From the NCBI RefSeq assembly GCF_014645375.1, contig NZ_BMLT01000011.1:45632-109631 (forward strand): DNA of 64,000 bases, read 5' to 3'. Positions 9,495 through 18,935 of this stretch are shown here, one piece after another. The notes beneath the pieces are model-generated. The model was not told where the DNA came from. It did not search any database and saw nothing but the letters and a program-made list of their open reading frames with translations. The DNA is from Marinobacterium nitratireducens (lineage in GTDB: Bacteria > Pseudomonadota > Gammaproteobacteria > Pseudomonadales > Balneatricaceae). Position numbers and translations under genes: made by a program. Within the stretch, counting starts at the first letter, position 1. The number at the start of each line of letters is the position of its first letter.

Positions 9495-9645
9495 GCGTTC
9501 TATCCTTGAGTTGAAGTTGCGTCGGCTGGACGGGTCCACAGACGTCAACAGCCCCTGTGTCTTGTTCTTTTCTCGAGGCGCGGCGGGTGGGAGCGAAACT
9601 TTATTATACGGTGGTGCCGCCTGGCGGCAACGGGGAGGGAAGCCG

Positions 9646-10164
9646 ATGCGGGGCAATATGGCAAAGCTGCTGGCGACGCTGCCGCAGCAGGGCCGTCTCG
9701 AACAGATACTGGTGCGCCCGGCCCGCGACGAGGCAATGCTGAGTCTGCCGCAGGCCGAGGTGGTACCGGGGCAGGGTATTGTCGGCGACCGCTTTTCCGG
9801 AAGGCTCGACAGCAAGCGCCAGGTAACGCTGTTCCAGGCCGAAATGCTCGGAGTGCTGGCCTCGCTGCTGCATGTCGAATTCATCGACCCGCGTCTGCTG
9901 CGGCGCAATCTGCTGGTCAGCGGCATCAGCCTGCAGGCGCTGAGCGGCCGGCGCTTTCGCATCGGCGAAGTGGTACTGGCGGGAGCCGGACAGTGTCACC
10001 CCTGCTCGCGGATGGAAAAGGCGCTCGGGCCCGGAGGCTTCAATGCCATGCGAGGCATTGGCGGGCTCTGCGCCCGGGTGGTCGAGGGCGGGGCGATCCG
10101 GGTTGGTGACCGGGTTATCGCGCTAGAGGATCATGAAGGCGTTGATACCCAACCTCTTCAATGA
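9646..10164 (+). CDS. MOSC domain protein
   Basis: A 172-residue protein consisting of a MOSC (molybdenum cofactor sulfurase C-terminal) domain. MOSC proteins bind pterin molybdenum cofactors or carry sulfur, and small stand-alone members detoxify N-hydroxylated bases or act in sulfur transfer. Visible signatures are GQGIVGDRFSG, DPRLLRRNLLVSGI and the cysteine motif GQCHPCSRME near residue 120, matching the family GxCxPC pattern. The ATG at 9646 has a strong GGAGG 7 bases upstream. It diverges from the antiporter; no functional link is apparent. Confidence 0.88.
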   Translation: MRGNMAKLLATLPQQGRLEQILVRPARDEAMLSLPQAEVVPGQGIVGDRFSGRLDSKRQVTLFQAEMLGVLASLLHVEFIDPRLLRRNLLVSGISLQALSGRRFRIGEVVLAGAGQCHPCSRMEKALGPGGFNAMRGIGGLCARVVEGGAIRVGDRVIALEDHEGVDTQPLQ

Positions 10165-10266
10165 CCGCGTAGGGCGCCTTGAGCGAAGAGGCGAATCGCG
10201 CCAAGAACCCAGGTCCGGGATGACTCTGTGCCGACCGATACCAATCGATCTGTACTGCGATCGATA

Positions 10267-10338
10267 TGATGGGTCCGCGATGCCCGAATAACGAGGTGGC
10301 GGAAAAAGCGTACCACCGCATCGCTTGACCCATCCTAC
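10267..10338. repeat. Dispersed palindromic element, GTAGGATGGGT type
   Basis: On the minus strand the element begins GTAGGATGGGTCAAGCGATG and closes with CATCGCGGACCCATC, giving an imperfect palindrome between the MOSC and asparaginase genes. The asparaginase stop codon (TAG, 10335-10337) is the TAG of GTAGGATGGGT. Similar GTAGG sequences recur near 13.1, 42.0 and 56.3 kb. The remainder of the 170-bp gap shows nothing else recognisable. Confidence 0.6.
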
Positions 10339-11348
10339 GCACTCTGCTCGCCACAAATCGGGGCTTGCATCTGCGACCGGATCTGTTCGGCGGTCAAGCC
10401 GATGGCAATCAGAAAGTGCAGTTTGGTGAAGGCGGCTTCAACGGTCAGGTCGCCGCCAGCGACCACGCCCAGGCGGTTCAGGGTGGCGCCGGTGGCATAG
10501 GCGCCCTGACTGACCCGTCCCTGAAGGCACTGGGTCAGGTTGACGACGACGATGCCGCGCCGTTCGGCGTCGGCCAGGGCGTCCATCAGTTCGCGATTAC
10601 GATCCGGCGGGTTGCCGACGCCGAAGCTGCGGATCAGCAGCCCCTTCAGGGCAGGATTCTGCAGCAGTCCGGCGGCGATGGAGCCTGGCATTCCCGGATA
10701 CAGATGCAGCAGTGACACCGCCTCGGGGTTGAACTCCGGTACCTTGAAGCGCGGTGAGTCCCGTTCCAGTAGCAGGTGGTCCTGCAGCTCGATATGAATG
10801 CCGACCTGCCCCAGCCAGGGGCAGTTGGGGGAATCGAAGGCGTCGAAGCCTGAGGCGCGCAGTTTGCAGGCTCGATTTCCCCGCAACAGGCGGCCGTTGA
10901 AATACAGCCCCACCTCCGGTATCCGGTAGTTGCCCGCCAGGATCAGTGCGGTGATCAGGTTGTCCAGCGCATCGTTGCGTGGCTCGATCAGCGGGATCTG
11001 GGAACCGGTGAGTATGACCGGCTTGTCGAGCCCCTGCAGCATGAATGACAGCATGGAAGCGGTGTAGGCCATGGTGTCGGTGCCATGGAGAATCACGAAA
11101 CCGTCATACTGGCCGTAGTGATCGATCAGGGTGTGGCCGATGCGGGTCCAGTCCGATGGCTGGATATTGGAACTGTCGATCAGGTGCTCGAACTCGAGCA
11201 GGTCGAAGCGGGGCAGGTTCTGTTGCGCCTGGCCGATCAGACGCTCGCGCAGCAGCGCCTCGAAGCCGGGTACCGGTACGTATCCCTGATCCGACGGATG
11301 CATGCCGATGGTGCCGCCGGTATGGATGATCAGAACGTTGGATTTCAT
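10335..11348 (-). CDS. ansA: L-asparaginase, type I (cytoplasmic)
   Basis: Hydrolyses L-asparagine to aspartate and ammonia. The 337-residue product starts MKSNVLIIHTGGTIGM, containing the first catalytic threonine motif TGGTIG, and has the second motif LHGTDTMAYTASML with the conserved TD pair. No signal peptide is present, consistent with the cytoplasmic AnsA type. The ATG at 11348 has GGAGAAAG just upstream; the open frame extends nearly 100 codons further but has no family similarity. An ankyrin-repeat gene lies 35 bp upstream on the same strand. Confidence 0.94.
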   Translation of the reverse strand: MKSNVLIIHTGGTIGMHPSDQGYVPVPGFEALLRERLIGQAQQNLPRFDLLEFEHLIDSSNIQPSDWTRIGHTLIDHYGQYDGFVILHGTDTMAYTASMLSFMLQGLDKPVILTGSQIPLIEPRNDALDNLITALILAGNYRIPEVGLYFNGRLLRGNRACKLRASGFDAFDSPNCPWLGQVGIHIELQDHLLLERDSPRFKVPEFNPEAVSLLHLYPGMPGSIAAGLLQNPALKGLLIRSFGVGNPPDRNRELMDALADAERRGIVVVNLTQCLQGRVSQGAYATGATLNRLGVVAGGDLTVEAAFTKLHFLIAIGLTAEQIRSQMQAPICGEQSA

Positions 11349-11383
11349 ACACTTTCTCCAGGGTCGCTGCCGGCGAGGACCGT

Positions 11384-12007
11384 TCAGGGGGCGAGAAACT
11401 GCTGCCGGATCCGGTAGTCCTGACGGCACCTGAGGGCATAGTCCCAGGTGTCTGCGTCGATCGAACCGGGCGCCCGTTCGGGAAAGGCGCACCCTGAGTG
11501 AATGACAAAGTGTATCAGCTCCCGTCGCTGCGTGAGTATTGCACGCTCGATCAGCGAGAGACCGTCCGGGGCCCTGGCGTCGATATCGGCGCCGGCCTGC
11601 AGCAGGCGGCTCAGGTGCAGCATAAGCCGATGGGGCGGGCACTGGTCGAAACAGAGGTGCAGGGCCGGCGGTTCTTCGGGGGCCGGACTGTTCGGGTCGG
11701 CTCCGGACAGCAGCAGCGCGTCGAGCAGCGCAAGGCTGGCTTCGGGCTGCTGCAGCGCACAGTACAGCAGGCTGCGGCCATCGCGTCCGCTGCCGTTGGC
11801 GTCGGCGCCGGCGGCCAGCAGCTGCGCCAGCAGTTTCGGCCGGCCCGCACGAATGGCCAGTTCCGCGGCAGTATAGCCATCGCGCAGCGGGCGGCCGAGA
11901 AATTCGGCGTCGGTTTTGGCAACAACTTTGACGAGCGCGGCCTCATCGTTCTGTTCGAGCGCCTTGAGCAGTTTTTCCGGTCGGCTGTCCCGGAACGGAT
12001 TGAGCAT
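11384..12007 (-). CDS. Ankyrin-repeat protein
   Basis: A 207-residue cytoplasmic protein made of about four ankyrin repeats: DGYTAAELAIRAGRPKLLAQ, LLAAGADANGSGRDGRSLLY, LLSGADPNSPAPEEPPALHL and LLQAGADIDARAPDGLSLIE. Ankyrin repeats mediate protein binding; no enzymatic domain is visible. It is upstream of ansA on the same strand and probably in the same transcript, but a functional connection is only positional. Confidence 0.85.
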   Translation of the reverse strand: MLNPFRDSRPEKLLKALEQNDEAALVKVVAKTDAEFLGRPLRDGYTAAELAIRAGRPKLLAQLLAAGADANGSGRDGRSLLYCALQQPEASLALLDALLLSGADPNSPAPEEPPALHLCFDQCPPHRLMLHLSRLLQAGADIDARAPDGLSLIERAILTQRRELIHFVIHSGCAFPERAPGSIDADTWDYALRCRQDYRIRQQFLAP

Positions 12008-12094
12008 GAGAAGGTTTCCCGGTCGATGAAAGCCCCCGCGGCGGGTTGCTGTCGGTTAGAATCTGATGTGTCCGATTCTATCTCAGGATGACGT

Positions 12095-13024
12095 ATGCCC
12101 GCTCAGATTTCCCTCGAAGCCCTCAAGGTGCTGGACGCCATCGATCGCCACGGCAGCTTCGCCGCTGCGGCCGAAGCCCTGTACCGGGTGCCCTCGGCCA
12201 TTACCTATACGGTGCAGCGACTGGAGGAAGAGCACGATATCAAGGTGTTCGAGAAGCAGGGGCGGCGCATGGTGCTGACGCCGGTCGGACGCATGCTGCT
12301 GCAGCACGGGCGCCAGATTCTCGAGGCGACCGAGTCGCTGGCCGAGATGGCGCAGCGCATGGCGCACGGTTGGGAGGCGCAGCTGACCATCGCCATCAAC
12401 GGTATCTTTCCGATCGAGCTGATTTTTCCGCTGCTGCGGCGTTTTCAGAAGGTGCAGCCGGATATTCACCTGGCGCTGCGCTACGAAACCCTCGCCGGTA
12501 CCTGGGACTGCCTGCACGAGGGACGGGCGGACCTGGTGATCGGCGCGCCGGGGCTGCCGCCGCAAGGTCGCAGCTACGATACCCTGCCGCTACCGCTGAT
12601 GCCCGAGGGCGCCTTCTGCTACGTGGCGGCACCGGACCACCCGGTTTGCGCGCTGGAGCAGCCGGTCAAGCGTGACGTGCTGCGCCGTTTTACCTCGGTG
12701 GTCATTCCCGACAGTTCTAAGCGCCTGCCGGCGCTGACCTACGGCCTGGTGGAGAGCCAGTCGCGACTGTTCGTTCCGGACATGGATGCCAAGCTGAAAG
12801 CACACCTGGCGGGTCTCGGAATCGGCTACCTGCCGCGCTTTCGCGCCGCCCCATACCTGGCTAGCGGCGAGCTCAGGGAAATAGCGGTGGAGCTGGTGCG
12901 TACTGACCACAGTCACTACATAGCCTGGCACAGCAGCAACCGCGGGCGCGCGCTGCAGTGGTTTGTCGAGGCTCTGCGCGAACACAATCCCTACGCCGAG
13001 TTGCTGGCCGAAAGCCTGAGGTAA
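12095..13024 (+). CDS. LysR-family transcriptional regulator
   Basis: A 309-residue LysR regulator. The N-terminal winged helix-turn-helix is clear (LKVLDAIDRHGSFAAAAEAL, then VPSAITYTVQRLEEE), followed by the periplasmic-binding-like effector domain from about residue 90 to the end. The gene diverges from the ankyrin-ansA pair with 87 bp between starts, the classic arrangement for LysR control of the neighbour, so regulation of ansA or of itself is possible; the effector cannot be told from sequence. Confidence 0.92.
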   Translation: MPAQISLEALKVLDAIDRHGSFAAAAEALYRVPSAITYTVQRLEEEHDIKVFEKQGRRMVLTPVGRMLLQHGRQILEATESLAEMAQRMAHGWEAQLTIAINGIFPIELIFPLLRRFQKVQPDIHLALRYETLAGTWDCLHEGRADLVIGAPGLPPQGRSYDTLPLPLMPEGAFCYVAAPDHPVCALEQPVKRDVLRRFTSVVIPDSSKRLPALTYGLVESQSRLFVPDMDAKLKAHLAGLGIGYLPRFRAAPYLASGELREIAVELVRTDHSHYIAWHSSNRGRALQWFVEALREHNPYAELLAESLR

Positions 13025-13040
13025 GCGCTCGGTACCCGCT

Positions 13041-13136
13041 CTGAGTGGCGTTGCGGTGCGCATCGCTTCGCTCAGCGGCACCCTACAGGAGGCCGCGCTG
13101 AAGTAGGGTGCTGGTGAACGGAGTGAACCGCACCAT
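13041..13136. repeat. Dispersed palindrome, GTAGGGTG type
   Basis: Two arms face each other: GCGGTGCGCATCGCTTCGCT...CACCCTAC (13053-13086) and GTAGGGTGCTGGTGAACGGA...ACCGCACC (from 13103). It fills the gap between the convergent LysR and permease genes, where it could serve as a transcription terminator. The same arm sequence appears near 42.0 kb. Confidence 0.7.
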
Positions 13137-13142
13137 CACCTT

Positions 13143-14216
13143 TCAGGAGTCACAACAGCTTTTTTCAGTTTCGGCCGGCAGCAGGCGGCGCCGCAGCGGG
13201 CGTATTGCCAGCAGCAGCAACAGCAGCCCCGAGATCCACTGCACGGCGGTAAAGATAACGCCGCCGGCGGAGTCTGCCGGCGTCTGCAGCGGCAGCGGGT
13301 ACTGACCGCCGCCGAGCAGCAGGTTGGTGGCGAAGCCGAGCAGCAGTGCACTCGAGCAGATGCCGGCCAGGTAAAGTGCCACGGTGCGCGCGCCAAGTTC
13401 CCGGCCAAGTACGCCGAGCGACGCGATATTGGTTGCCGGGCCTGCCAGCATGAACACCAGCACAGCGCCGGGGGAGAGCCCCGCGGCCAGCATGGCGGCG
13501 GCCAGCGGCGTCGAGGCGGTGGCGCAGATATAGAGTGGCAGACCGACCAGCAGCATCAGCAGCAGCGTCCAGACGCTGTCGCCCACCTCCAGCAGTGCCG
13601 ACGGCTCGACCAGGGTGCTGACCAGCGCCGCCAGCACCAGCCCGAAGGCCAGCCACGCCGAGATATCGTCGACCAGGTCGCTCAGGCTGTCGATAAAGCT
13701 TTCCCCGGTATCCGTCGTATGTCCGTCGGTCTGACCGGTATGGCAGCTATCGTGGCTTTTGCTGCAGCAGCTGGCCGGGGACGCTGTCTGAGCGGGCGTT
13801 TCATCCCGCTTGTCGTCCAGACCCAGTACCAGCAGGCCGCTGAAGATGGCGCTGATAACGGCCGCCACGGGCCTGATCACCGCCAGAACCGGTCCCAGCA
13901 GGGCGTAGGAAAGCGCGACCGAGTCGACGCCGGTTTCGGGTGTGGCAATCAGGAAGGAGACCGTCGAGGGTTTGGAGGCGCCGGCGCGGCGCAGCCCGAT
14001 GGCGGCCGGGAGCACGCCGCAGGAACAGAGCGGCAGCGGTGCACCGATCAGCGAGGCCCGCACCACGGTGCCGGGCCCCTTGCCGTCCAGCCAGCGGCGT
14101 ACCAGCGCCTGCGGTATCCAGCGCTTGATCACGCCGGCCAGCATCAGACCCGCCAGCAGCCAGAAGGCGGTGTCGAGGTAGAGATCGAGCAGGTTGTGCA
14201 GAAAGTCGGTCAGCAT
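13143..14216 (-). CDS. Permease, SO_0444/DUF318-type (probable metal efflux)
   Basis: A roughly ten-helix inner-membrane protein of the predicted permease family (DUF318), 357 residues. The conserved LPLCSCGVLPAAIGLRRAGA motif near residue 50 and the paired CATASTPLAAAMLAAGLSPG motif are visible. The central loop is cysteine/histidine rich (SCCSKSHDSCHTGQTDGH) and the C-terminus ends KSCCDS, consistent with binding of a soft metal such as copper or zinc; transported substrate is inferred, not shown. The ATG at 14216 lacks a good ribosome site; an upstream start at 14315 would lie inside the metE hairpin and is less likely. Confidence 0.85.
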   Translation of the reverse strand: MLTDFLHNLLDLYLDTAFWLLAGLMLAGVIKRWIPQALVRRWLDGKGPGTVVRASLIGAPLPLCSCGVLPAAIGLRRAGASKPSTVSFLIATPETGVDSVALSYALLGPVLAVIRPVAAVISAIFSGLLVLGLDDKRDETPAQTASPASCCSKSHDSCHTGQTDGHTTDTGESFIDSLSDLVDDISAWLAFGLVLAALVSTLVEPSALLEVGDSVWTLLLMLLVGLPLYICATASTPLAAAMLAAGLSPGAVLVFMLAGPATNIASLGVLGRELGARTVALYLAGICSSALLLGFATNLLLGGGQYPLPLQTPADSAGGVIFTAVQWISGLLLLLLAIRPLRRRLLPAETEKSCCDS

Positions 14217-14302
14217 TGCGGCGCTCGGCTTGGGGCTTTGAACTACAGCATAAACGAGCGGCTCAAGGGTTGCAGTATCGACCGTACTGACCGTTTGCCG
14301 AT

Positions 14303-14330
14303 GGGGCTCCGGCACCGTTGCCGGAGCCCC
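14303..14330 (-). terminator. Hairpin downstream of metE
   Basis: GGGGCTCCGGCA and TGCCGGAGCCCC form a perfect 12-bp GC-rich stem with a 4-base loop, 18 bp past the metE stop. There is no long T-run on the minus strand, so termination may be Rho-aided. It also separates metE from the permease gene. Confidence 0.65.
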
Positions 14331-14347
14331 TTTGGGTCAGCGGGCGG

Positions 14348-16624
14348 TCAAGACGGCGCGCGCAGTGTCCGTGCCGCCTCGACCAGGTTGCGCAGTGCCG
14401 GAATCACTTCCTCCCAGCGGCGGGTTTTCAGACCGCAGTCCGGGTTCACCCACAGGCGCTGCGCCGGTATGCGTTCGGCGGCGCTTCGTATCAGCTGCAC
14501 CATCTGCTCGACACCCGGGATGTTAGGCGAGTGGATGTCGTACACGCCGGGGCCGATGGCGTTTGGGTAGTCGAAGCGGTCGAAGGCGCCGAGCAGTTGC
14601 AGGTCGGAGCGCGAGGTCTCGATAGTGATGACGTCGGCATCCATCCGCGCGATCGCCTCGATGATATCGTTGAACTGCGAGTAACACATATGGGTGTGGA
14701 TCTGGGTTTCGTCCCGGACCCCGTTGGCGCAGATCCGGAAAGCCTCGATCGCCCAGTCCAGGTACTGCGTCCACTCGGCGCGCCGCAGCGGCAGCCCTTC
14801 ACGCAACGCCGCCTCGTCGATCTGGATGATGCCAACGCCTGCCTGCTCGAGATCGAGCACCTCCTGCCGGATCGCCAGGGCGAGCTGCAGGGCGCTTTCG
14901 CTGCGTGGCTGATCGTCGCGCACGAAGGACCAGTTGAGGATGGTGACGGGGCCTGTCAGCATGCCTTTCATCGGCTTGTCGGTCAGCGACTGGGCGTACC
15001 GGGTCCAGTCGACGGTCATCGGCTGCGGGCGGCTGATGTCGCCGAACAGGATCGGCGGCTTGACGCAGCGCGAGCCGTAGGACTGCACCCAGCCAAAGCG
15101 GCTGAAGACAAAGCCGTCCAGCTGTTCGCCAAAATACTCCACCATGTCATTGCGTTCGGCCTCTCCGTGCACCAGAACGTCGAGCCCCAGTGCTTCCTGC
15201 TCGTGGACAGCGTGCGCGATCTCCCGTTGCATTGCCTCTTGATAGGCGTCCGCCGCGAGTTCGCCCGCTCGGAACTGCTGGCGTGCCCGGCGAATCTCGG
15301 CCGTCTGCGGAAAGGAGCCGATGGTGGTGGTGGGGTAGGGTGGTAGCTGCAGCCGGTCGGCCTGCAGCTGCGCCCGCTGCGGATAGGCGCTGCGGCGGCG
15401 TCCGAAATCCGCATCGATAGTGCCGACTGCAGCCCGGACCGCCGGGTTCCGGACCCGCGATGAGCGGCGGCGTCCGGCAAGGGCTTCGGCGTTGGTCTTC
15501 AGTTGCGCCTGTACGGCCGCGCGTCCTTCTGTCAGTGCTGTGGCCAGGAGCTCAAGCTCGTCGAGCTTTTGCAGTGCGAACGCCAGCCAGGAGCGGACCT
15601 CCGGATCCAGCCTGTCCTCGATGTCCAGGTCCACCGGCACGTGCAGCAGAGAGCAGGAGGGGGCCAGCCAGAGGCGCTCGCCGAGATCCCGGGCGACGGG
15701 CTCCAGCCAGTCCAGGGTGGCGTTGAGATCGGTTTTCCAGATATTGCGGCCGTTGATCACGCCGAGCGAAAGCACGCGGTCGGCCGGCAGCGCCGCGGCA
15801 AGCGCCGCGACCTCGGCATGGGCATTGACCGCATCGAGGTGGATGCCTGCAACCGGTAGCCCGGCTGCCAGCGGAAGGTTGTCCCCGAGCCGGCCGAAAT
15901 AGGTGGTCAGCAGCAGTTGGACCCGAGCGCCTGCCAGTTCCGCATAGGCCTGACGGAAGGCATCCTGCCAGGCCGTGTCGAGCTCCGTGACCAGCACCGG
16001 CTCGTCGATCTGAACCCAGTCCGCACCCTGCGCCGCGAGACACTCCAGCAGCTGTGCGTAGACCGGCAGCAATCGTGGCAGCAGCGCCAGGGGATCCGAT
16101 CCGTCCTTGCACTTGCCGAGGTGGAGGTAGGTGACCGGGCCGATGATCACCGGTTTGGCGTTGACGCCGGATTCCAGGGCTTCGGCGAGTTGCCGCAGCA
16201 GACGGTCAGGGTTCAGGGAGAAGGCGGTGTCGGCGTCGAACTCCGGCACGATGTAGTGGTAGTTGGTATCGAACCACTTGGTCATTTCGCCGGCCTGGAC
16301 GCAGTGGCATCCGCTATCCCGGGATGCGCGACCGCGCGCGAGGCGAAAGTAGCTGTCCAGTTCGGAGCCGGACTGTCCGGCGACCCGCTCGGGAACGACA
16401 CCCAGGGTGAAGCTCATGTCCAGCACCTGGTCGTACAGCGAGAAATCGCCGACCGGCACCAGGTCGAGCCGGCGCTGTTGCTGCCAGTGACGGCGGCGAA
16501 GTCCGCCGGCGAGCGTCGTCAACGCCTGGGCATCGGACTCGCCTCTCCAGTAGGACTCGAGGGCGAATTTCAGTTCCCGATTGGCGCCGATACGGGGGAA
16601 ACCAAGGTTGTGTGTCGTTGTCAT
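14348..16624 (-). CDS. metE: Cobalamin-independent methionine synthase
   Basis: MetE transfers a methyl group from 5-methyltetrahydropteroyl-triglutamate to homocysteine, making methionine without B12. The 758-residue length is typical. The N-terminal domain starts [19 protein letters not shown]; the C-terminal catalytic domain shows the zinc ligands in [10 protein letters not shown] (His and Cys), the glutamate of ETSRSDL and the cysteine of NPDCGLKTR. The ATG has GGAGG 9 bases upstream. Divergent metR indicates MetR activation in response to homocysteine. Confidence 0.97.
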   Translation of the reverse strand: MTTTHNLGFPRIGANRELKFALESYWRGESDAQALTTLAGGLRRRHWQQQRRLDLVPVGDFSLYDQVLDMSFTLGVVPERVAGQSGSELDSYFRLARGRASRDSGCHCVQAGEMTKWFDTNYHYIVPEFDADTAFSLNPDRLLRQLAEALESGVNAKPVIIGPVTYLHLGKCKDGSDPLALLPRLLPVYAQLLECLAAQGADWVQIDEPVLVTELDTAWQDAFRQAYAELAGARVQLLLTTYFGRLGDNLPLAAGLPVAGIHLDAVNAHAEVAALAAALPADRVLSLGVINGRNIWKTDLNATLDWLEPVARDLGERLWLAPSCSLLHVPVDLDIEDRLDPEVRSWLAFALQKLDELELLATALTEGRAAVQAQLKTNAEALAGRRRSSRVRNPAVRAAVGTIDADFGRRRSAYPQRAQLQADRLQLPPYPTTTIGSFPQTAEIRRARQQFRAGELAADAYQEAMQREIAHAVHEQEALGLDVLVHGEAERNDMVEYFGEQLDGFVFSRFGWVQSYGSRCVKPPILFGDISRPQPMTVDWTRYAQSLTDKPMKGMLTGPVTILNWSFVRDDQPRSESALQLALAIRQEVLDLEQAGVGIIQIDEAALREGLPLRRAEWTQYLDWAIEAFRICANGVRDETQIHTHMCYSQFNDIIEAIARMDADVITIETSRSDLQLLGAFDRFDYPNAIGPGVYDIHSPNIPGVEQMVQLIRSAAERIPAQRLWVNPDCGLKTRRWEEVIPALRNLVEAARTLRAPS

Positions 16625-16725
16625 GTTCAGCCTCCGGTTGATGTGGCGCCATTGTAGGAAGGCTAATCCATGAAAAATAATGGTAAAGTTTCATCGTTCG
16701 ATTATTAATGTTCATGGGTTGATCG
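16625..16725. promoter_or_regulatory. metE-metR divergent control region
   Basis: The 101-bp gap between the divergent starts is AT-rich for this genome. It contains an inverted repeat TGAAA (16671-16675) and TTTCA (16689-16693), resembling the TGAA...TTCA core of MetR sites but with wider spacing than the E. coli consensus, plus a further TTCA at 16711. MetR binding here is inferred from the arrangement. Confidence 0.55.
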
Positions 16726-17658
16726 ATGCTGGAGCGCGCACATCTGGTGATACTGAGGGAAGTGGAGCGACAGGGCTCGCTGACGGCTGCAGCGGACAAG
16801 CTGCACCTGACGCAGTCCGCGCTGAGCCACGCGATCAAGAAACTCGAGCAGCAGGCCGGCACCGCGGTCTGGACCCGCGAGGGGCGGGCGTTGCGTCTGA
16901 CCCAGGCGGGCGAGTACCTGCTCGCGGTTGCCAGGCGGTTGCTGCCGCAACTGGAATATGCCGACGAGGTGGTCCGGCGTATTGCCCGTGGCGAGAAAGG
17001 GCATCTGCGCATCGGCATGGAGTGCCATCCCTGTTACCGCTGGCTGCTGAAGGTCGTCGAACCCTACCTCGAGCGCTGGCCGGCGGTGGACCTGGACGTC
17101 AAGCAGCAGTTCCAGTTCGGCGGCATGGCGGCGCTGTTCAACTACGACATCGATATCCTGGTGACTCCCGACCCGCTTCACCGGCCCGGCGTCAGTTTCG
17201 TGCCGGTGTTCGATTACGAACAGGTGCTGGTGGTGGCGGCCGACCATCCCCTGGCTGCCAGGGTCTTCGCCGAGCCCGCGGACCTGGCCGAAGAGGTGCT
17301 GTTCACCTATCCGGTGGAGCTCGAGCGACTGGATGTGTACGCCGACTTCCTGCTACCCGCTCAGTGCCGCCCGAAAAAGCACAAAATCGTCGAGGCGACC
17401 GATATCATGCTGCAGATGGTGGCGGCGGGGCGGGGTGTGGCGGCCTTGCCGCGCTGGCTGGTCGAGGAATATGCCGTCAAGATGCCGGTCAGGCCGCTGC
17501 GTCTGGGGGCGTCCGGTATTGCCAAGCAGATTTTCCTCGGCGTGCGCGACGGCGACGAGCAGGTCGAGTATCTGCGGGCCTTTGTGGAACTGGCCGCAAA
17601 CACTGCGGGGCGCGTCTGTGGTGAGGTGGGTCAGGAGGCGTATTCTGTCGCTGACTGA
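16726..17658 (+). CDS. metR: LysR-type regulator MetR
   Basis: MetR activates metE and related methionine genes with homocysteine as coactivator. The 310-residue product has the LysR helix-turn-helix (GSLTAAADKLHLTQSALSHA) and the MetR-specific GMECHPCYRWLLK segment near residue 95, which distinguishes it from other LysR proteins. Its divergence from metE supports the assignment. The region from the stop to 17852 (194 bp) shows no gene or clear signal. Confidence 0.94.
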   Translation: MLERAHLVILREVERQGSLTAAADKLHLTQSALSHAIKKLEQQAGTAVWTREGRALRLTQAGEYLLAVARRLLPQLEYADEVVRRIARGEKGHLRIGMECHPCYRWLLKVVEPYLERWPAVDLDVKQQFQFGGMAALFNYDIDILVTPDPLHRPGVSFVPVFDYEQVLVVAADHPLAARVFAEPADLAEEVLFTYPVELERLDVYADFLLPAQCRPKKHKIVEATDIMLQMVAAGRGVAALPRWLVEEYAVKMPVRPLRLGASGIAKQIFLGVRDGDEQVEYLRAFVELAANTAGRVCGEVGQEAYSVAD

Positions 17659-17852
17659 GCTGATCGTATGGGTTGGCCTTCCGGTGGCGACTGGCATTGG
17701 CTGGCCATCCGCCGAGCATGCCGCTCCCGTTGTCGCTGCGATCCGCGGGGTGCCTGGTTATTCGCACCGGAGGTTCCTGCGAAAGCACCGACAGGAGGTT
17801 CAGGGTTTCTCCATCAGGGGCCCGGAGCGTTACGACGTTCTTCGGTTTGGCA

Positions 17853-18815
17853 TCAGATCACAGCCAGCAGACGCAGCGCGAAAATGCCGCTGCTGAGAGT
17901 CAGGATGGACCCCAGCGTGGTGATCAGGATGATATTGGCCGAGAGCCGTGCGTTGGCGCCCATGGCGCGGGCCATGACGAAGGCGGCGGCGGCGGTGGGG
18001 CAGCCGAACAGCACGAACAGCATCGCCAGGTCCTGGCCGGAGAATCCCAGCAGGGCTGCCGCCAGGGTCATGGCCAGAGGCATCAGCAGCAACTTGATGG
18101 CGCAGGCCCAGAACGCCATGCCAGAGCTGCGTTTCAGGCTCTTGAGGTCCAGGGTGCCGCCGATGGTCAGCAGCGCCAGCGGCAGGGTCAGGTTGGCGAA
18201 GTAGTGGCCGGTGGTGTCGAGAGTCTTCGGCAGGTGCAGGCCAAAGTAGGAAAACGGCAGCGCCAGCAGCACCGCGATAATCAGCGGGTTGCGGATGATG
18301 GCGGCGGTGATCTGGCGGATGCTGATGTCGCCGCCGTCGCGGCCCTGCATGGGCACCGTCAGGGCGATGACCGACAGTACGTTGAAGGTAGGAATCACCA
18401 GCGCCAGCAGCATCGAGGCCTGGCTGAGGCCGGAGTTGCCGAAGAGGTTGTAGCTCAGCGCCAGCCCGATGATGCCGTAGTTGCTGCGAAACGCCCCCTG
18501 GACGAAGGCGCCTATGTCCTCCGGTGCCTTGATCCAGCGCGCCGCCAGCCACCAGGTGGCCGAGAAGCTGAACAGCACGCCGACGAACACGAAACCCAGC
18601 TGCGCAGGGTTGAACACCGCCTGGAAATCGGTGCTGGCGATCGACATGAACACCAGCGTCGGCAGCGCCACCATGAATACCAGCCGGGAGGCGGTATTGA
18701 TAAAGGCATCGTCGATCAGACGCGTGCGCTGAAGAATATATCCGAGCAGGACGATGAAGAAGATCGGAACGACGACCCCGGCGGTGAACTGCAGCGATTG
18801 AAGATACAGATCCAA
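17853..18815 (-). CDS. AEC-family transporter (auxin efflux carrier type)
   Basis: A 320-residue integral membrane protein with about ten hydrophobic segments in two five-helix halves. Family features include PIFFIVLLGYILQRTRLID at the start, GAFRSNYGIIGLALSYNLFG in the first half and LPLALLTIGGTLDL at the start of the second. Bacterial members export or exchange dicarboxylates or amino acids; the substrate here is unknown. The start is a TTG (18815-18813) preceded by GGAG. No partner genes flank it. Confidence 0.88.
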   Translation of the reverse strand: MDLYLQSLQFTAGVVVPIFFIVLLGYILQRTRLIDDAFINTASRLVFMVALPTLVFMSIASTDFQAVFNPAQLGFVFVGVLFSFSATWWLAARWIKAPEDIGAFVQGAFRSNYGIIGLALSYNLFGNSGLSQASMLLALVIPTFNVLSVIALTVPMQGRDGGDISIRQITAAIIRNPLIIAVLLALPFSYFGLHLPKTLDTTGHYFANLTLPLALLTIGGTLDLKSLKRSSGMAFWACAIKLLLMPLAMTLAAALLGFSGQDLAMLFVLFGCPTAAAAFVMARAMGANARLSANIILITTLGSILTLSSGIFALRLLAVI

Positions 18816-18935
18816 GGCGAACTCCGGGTGTGAAAAATTAGGGAAGCTGCGACCAGGGCCGGCTGGGGCCAGTTAGCAGGTCCCGGAGTCTACCGCAGTT
18901 GTAGTATAAGCAGGTAATAAGATCAGGTGATGCTT

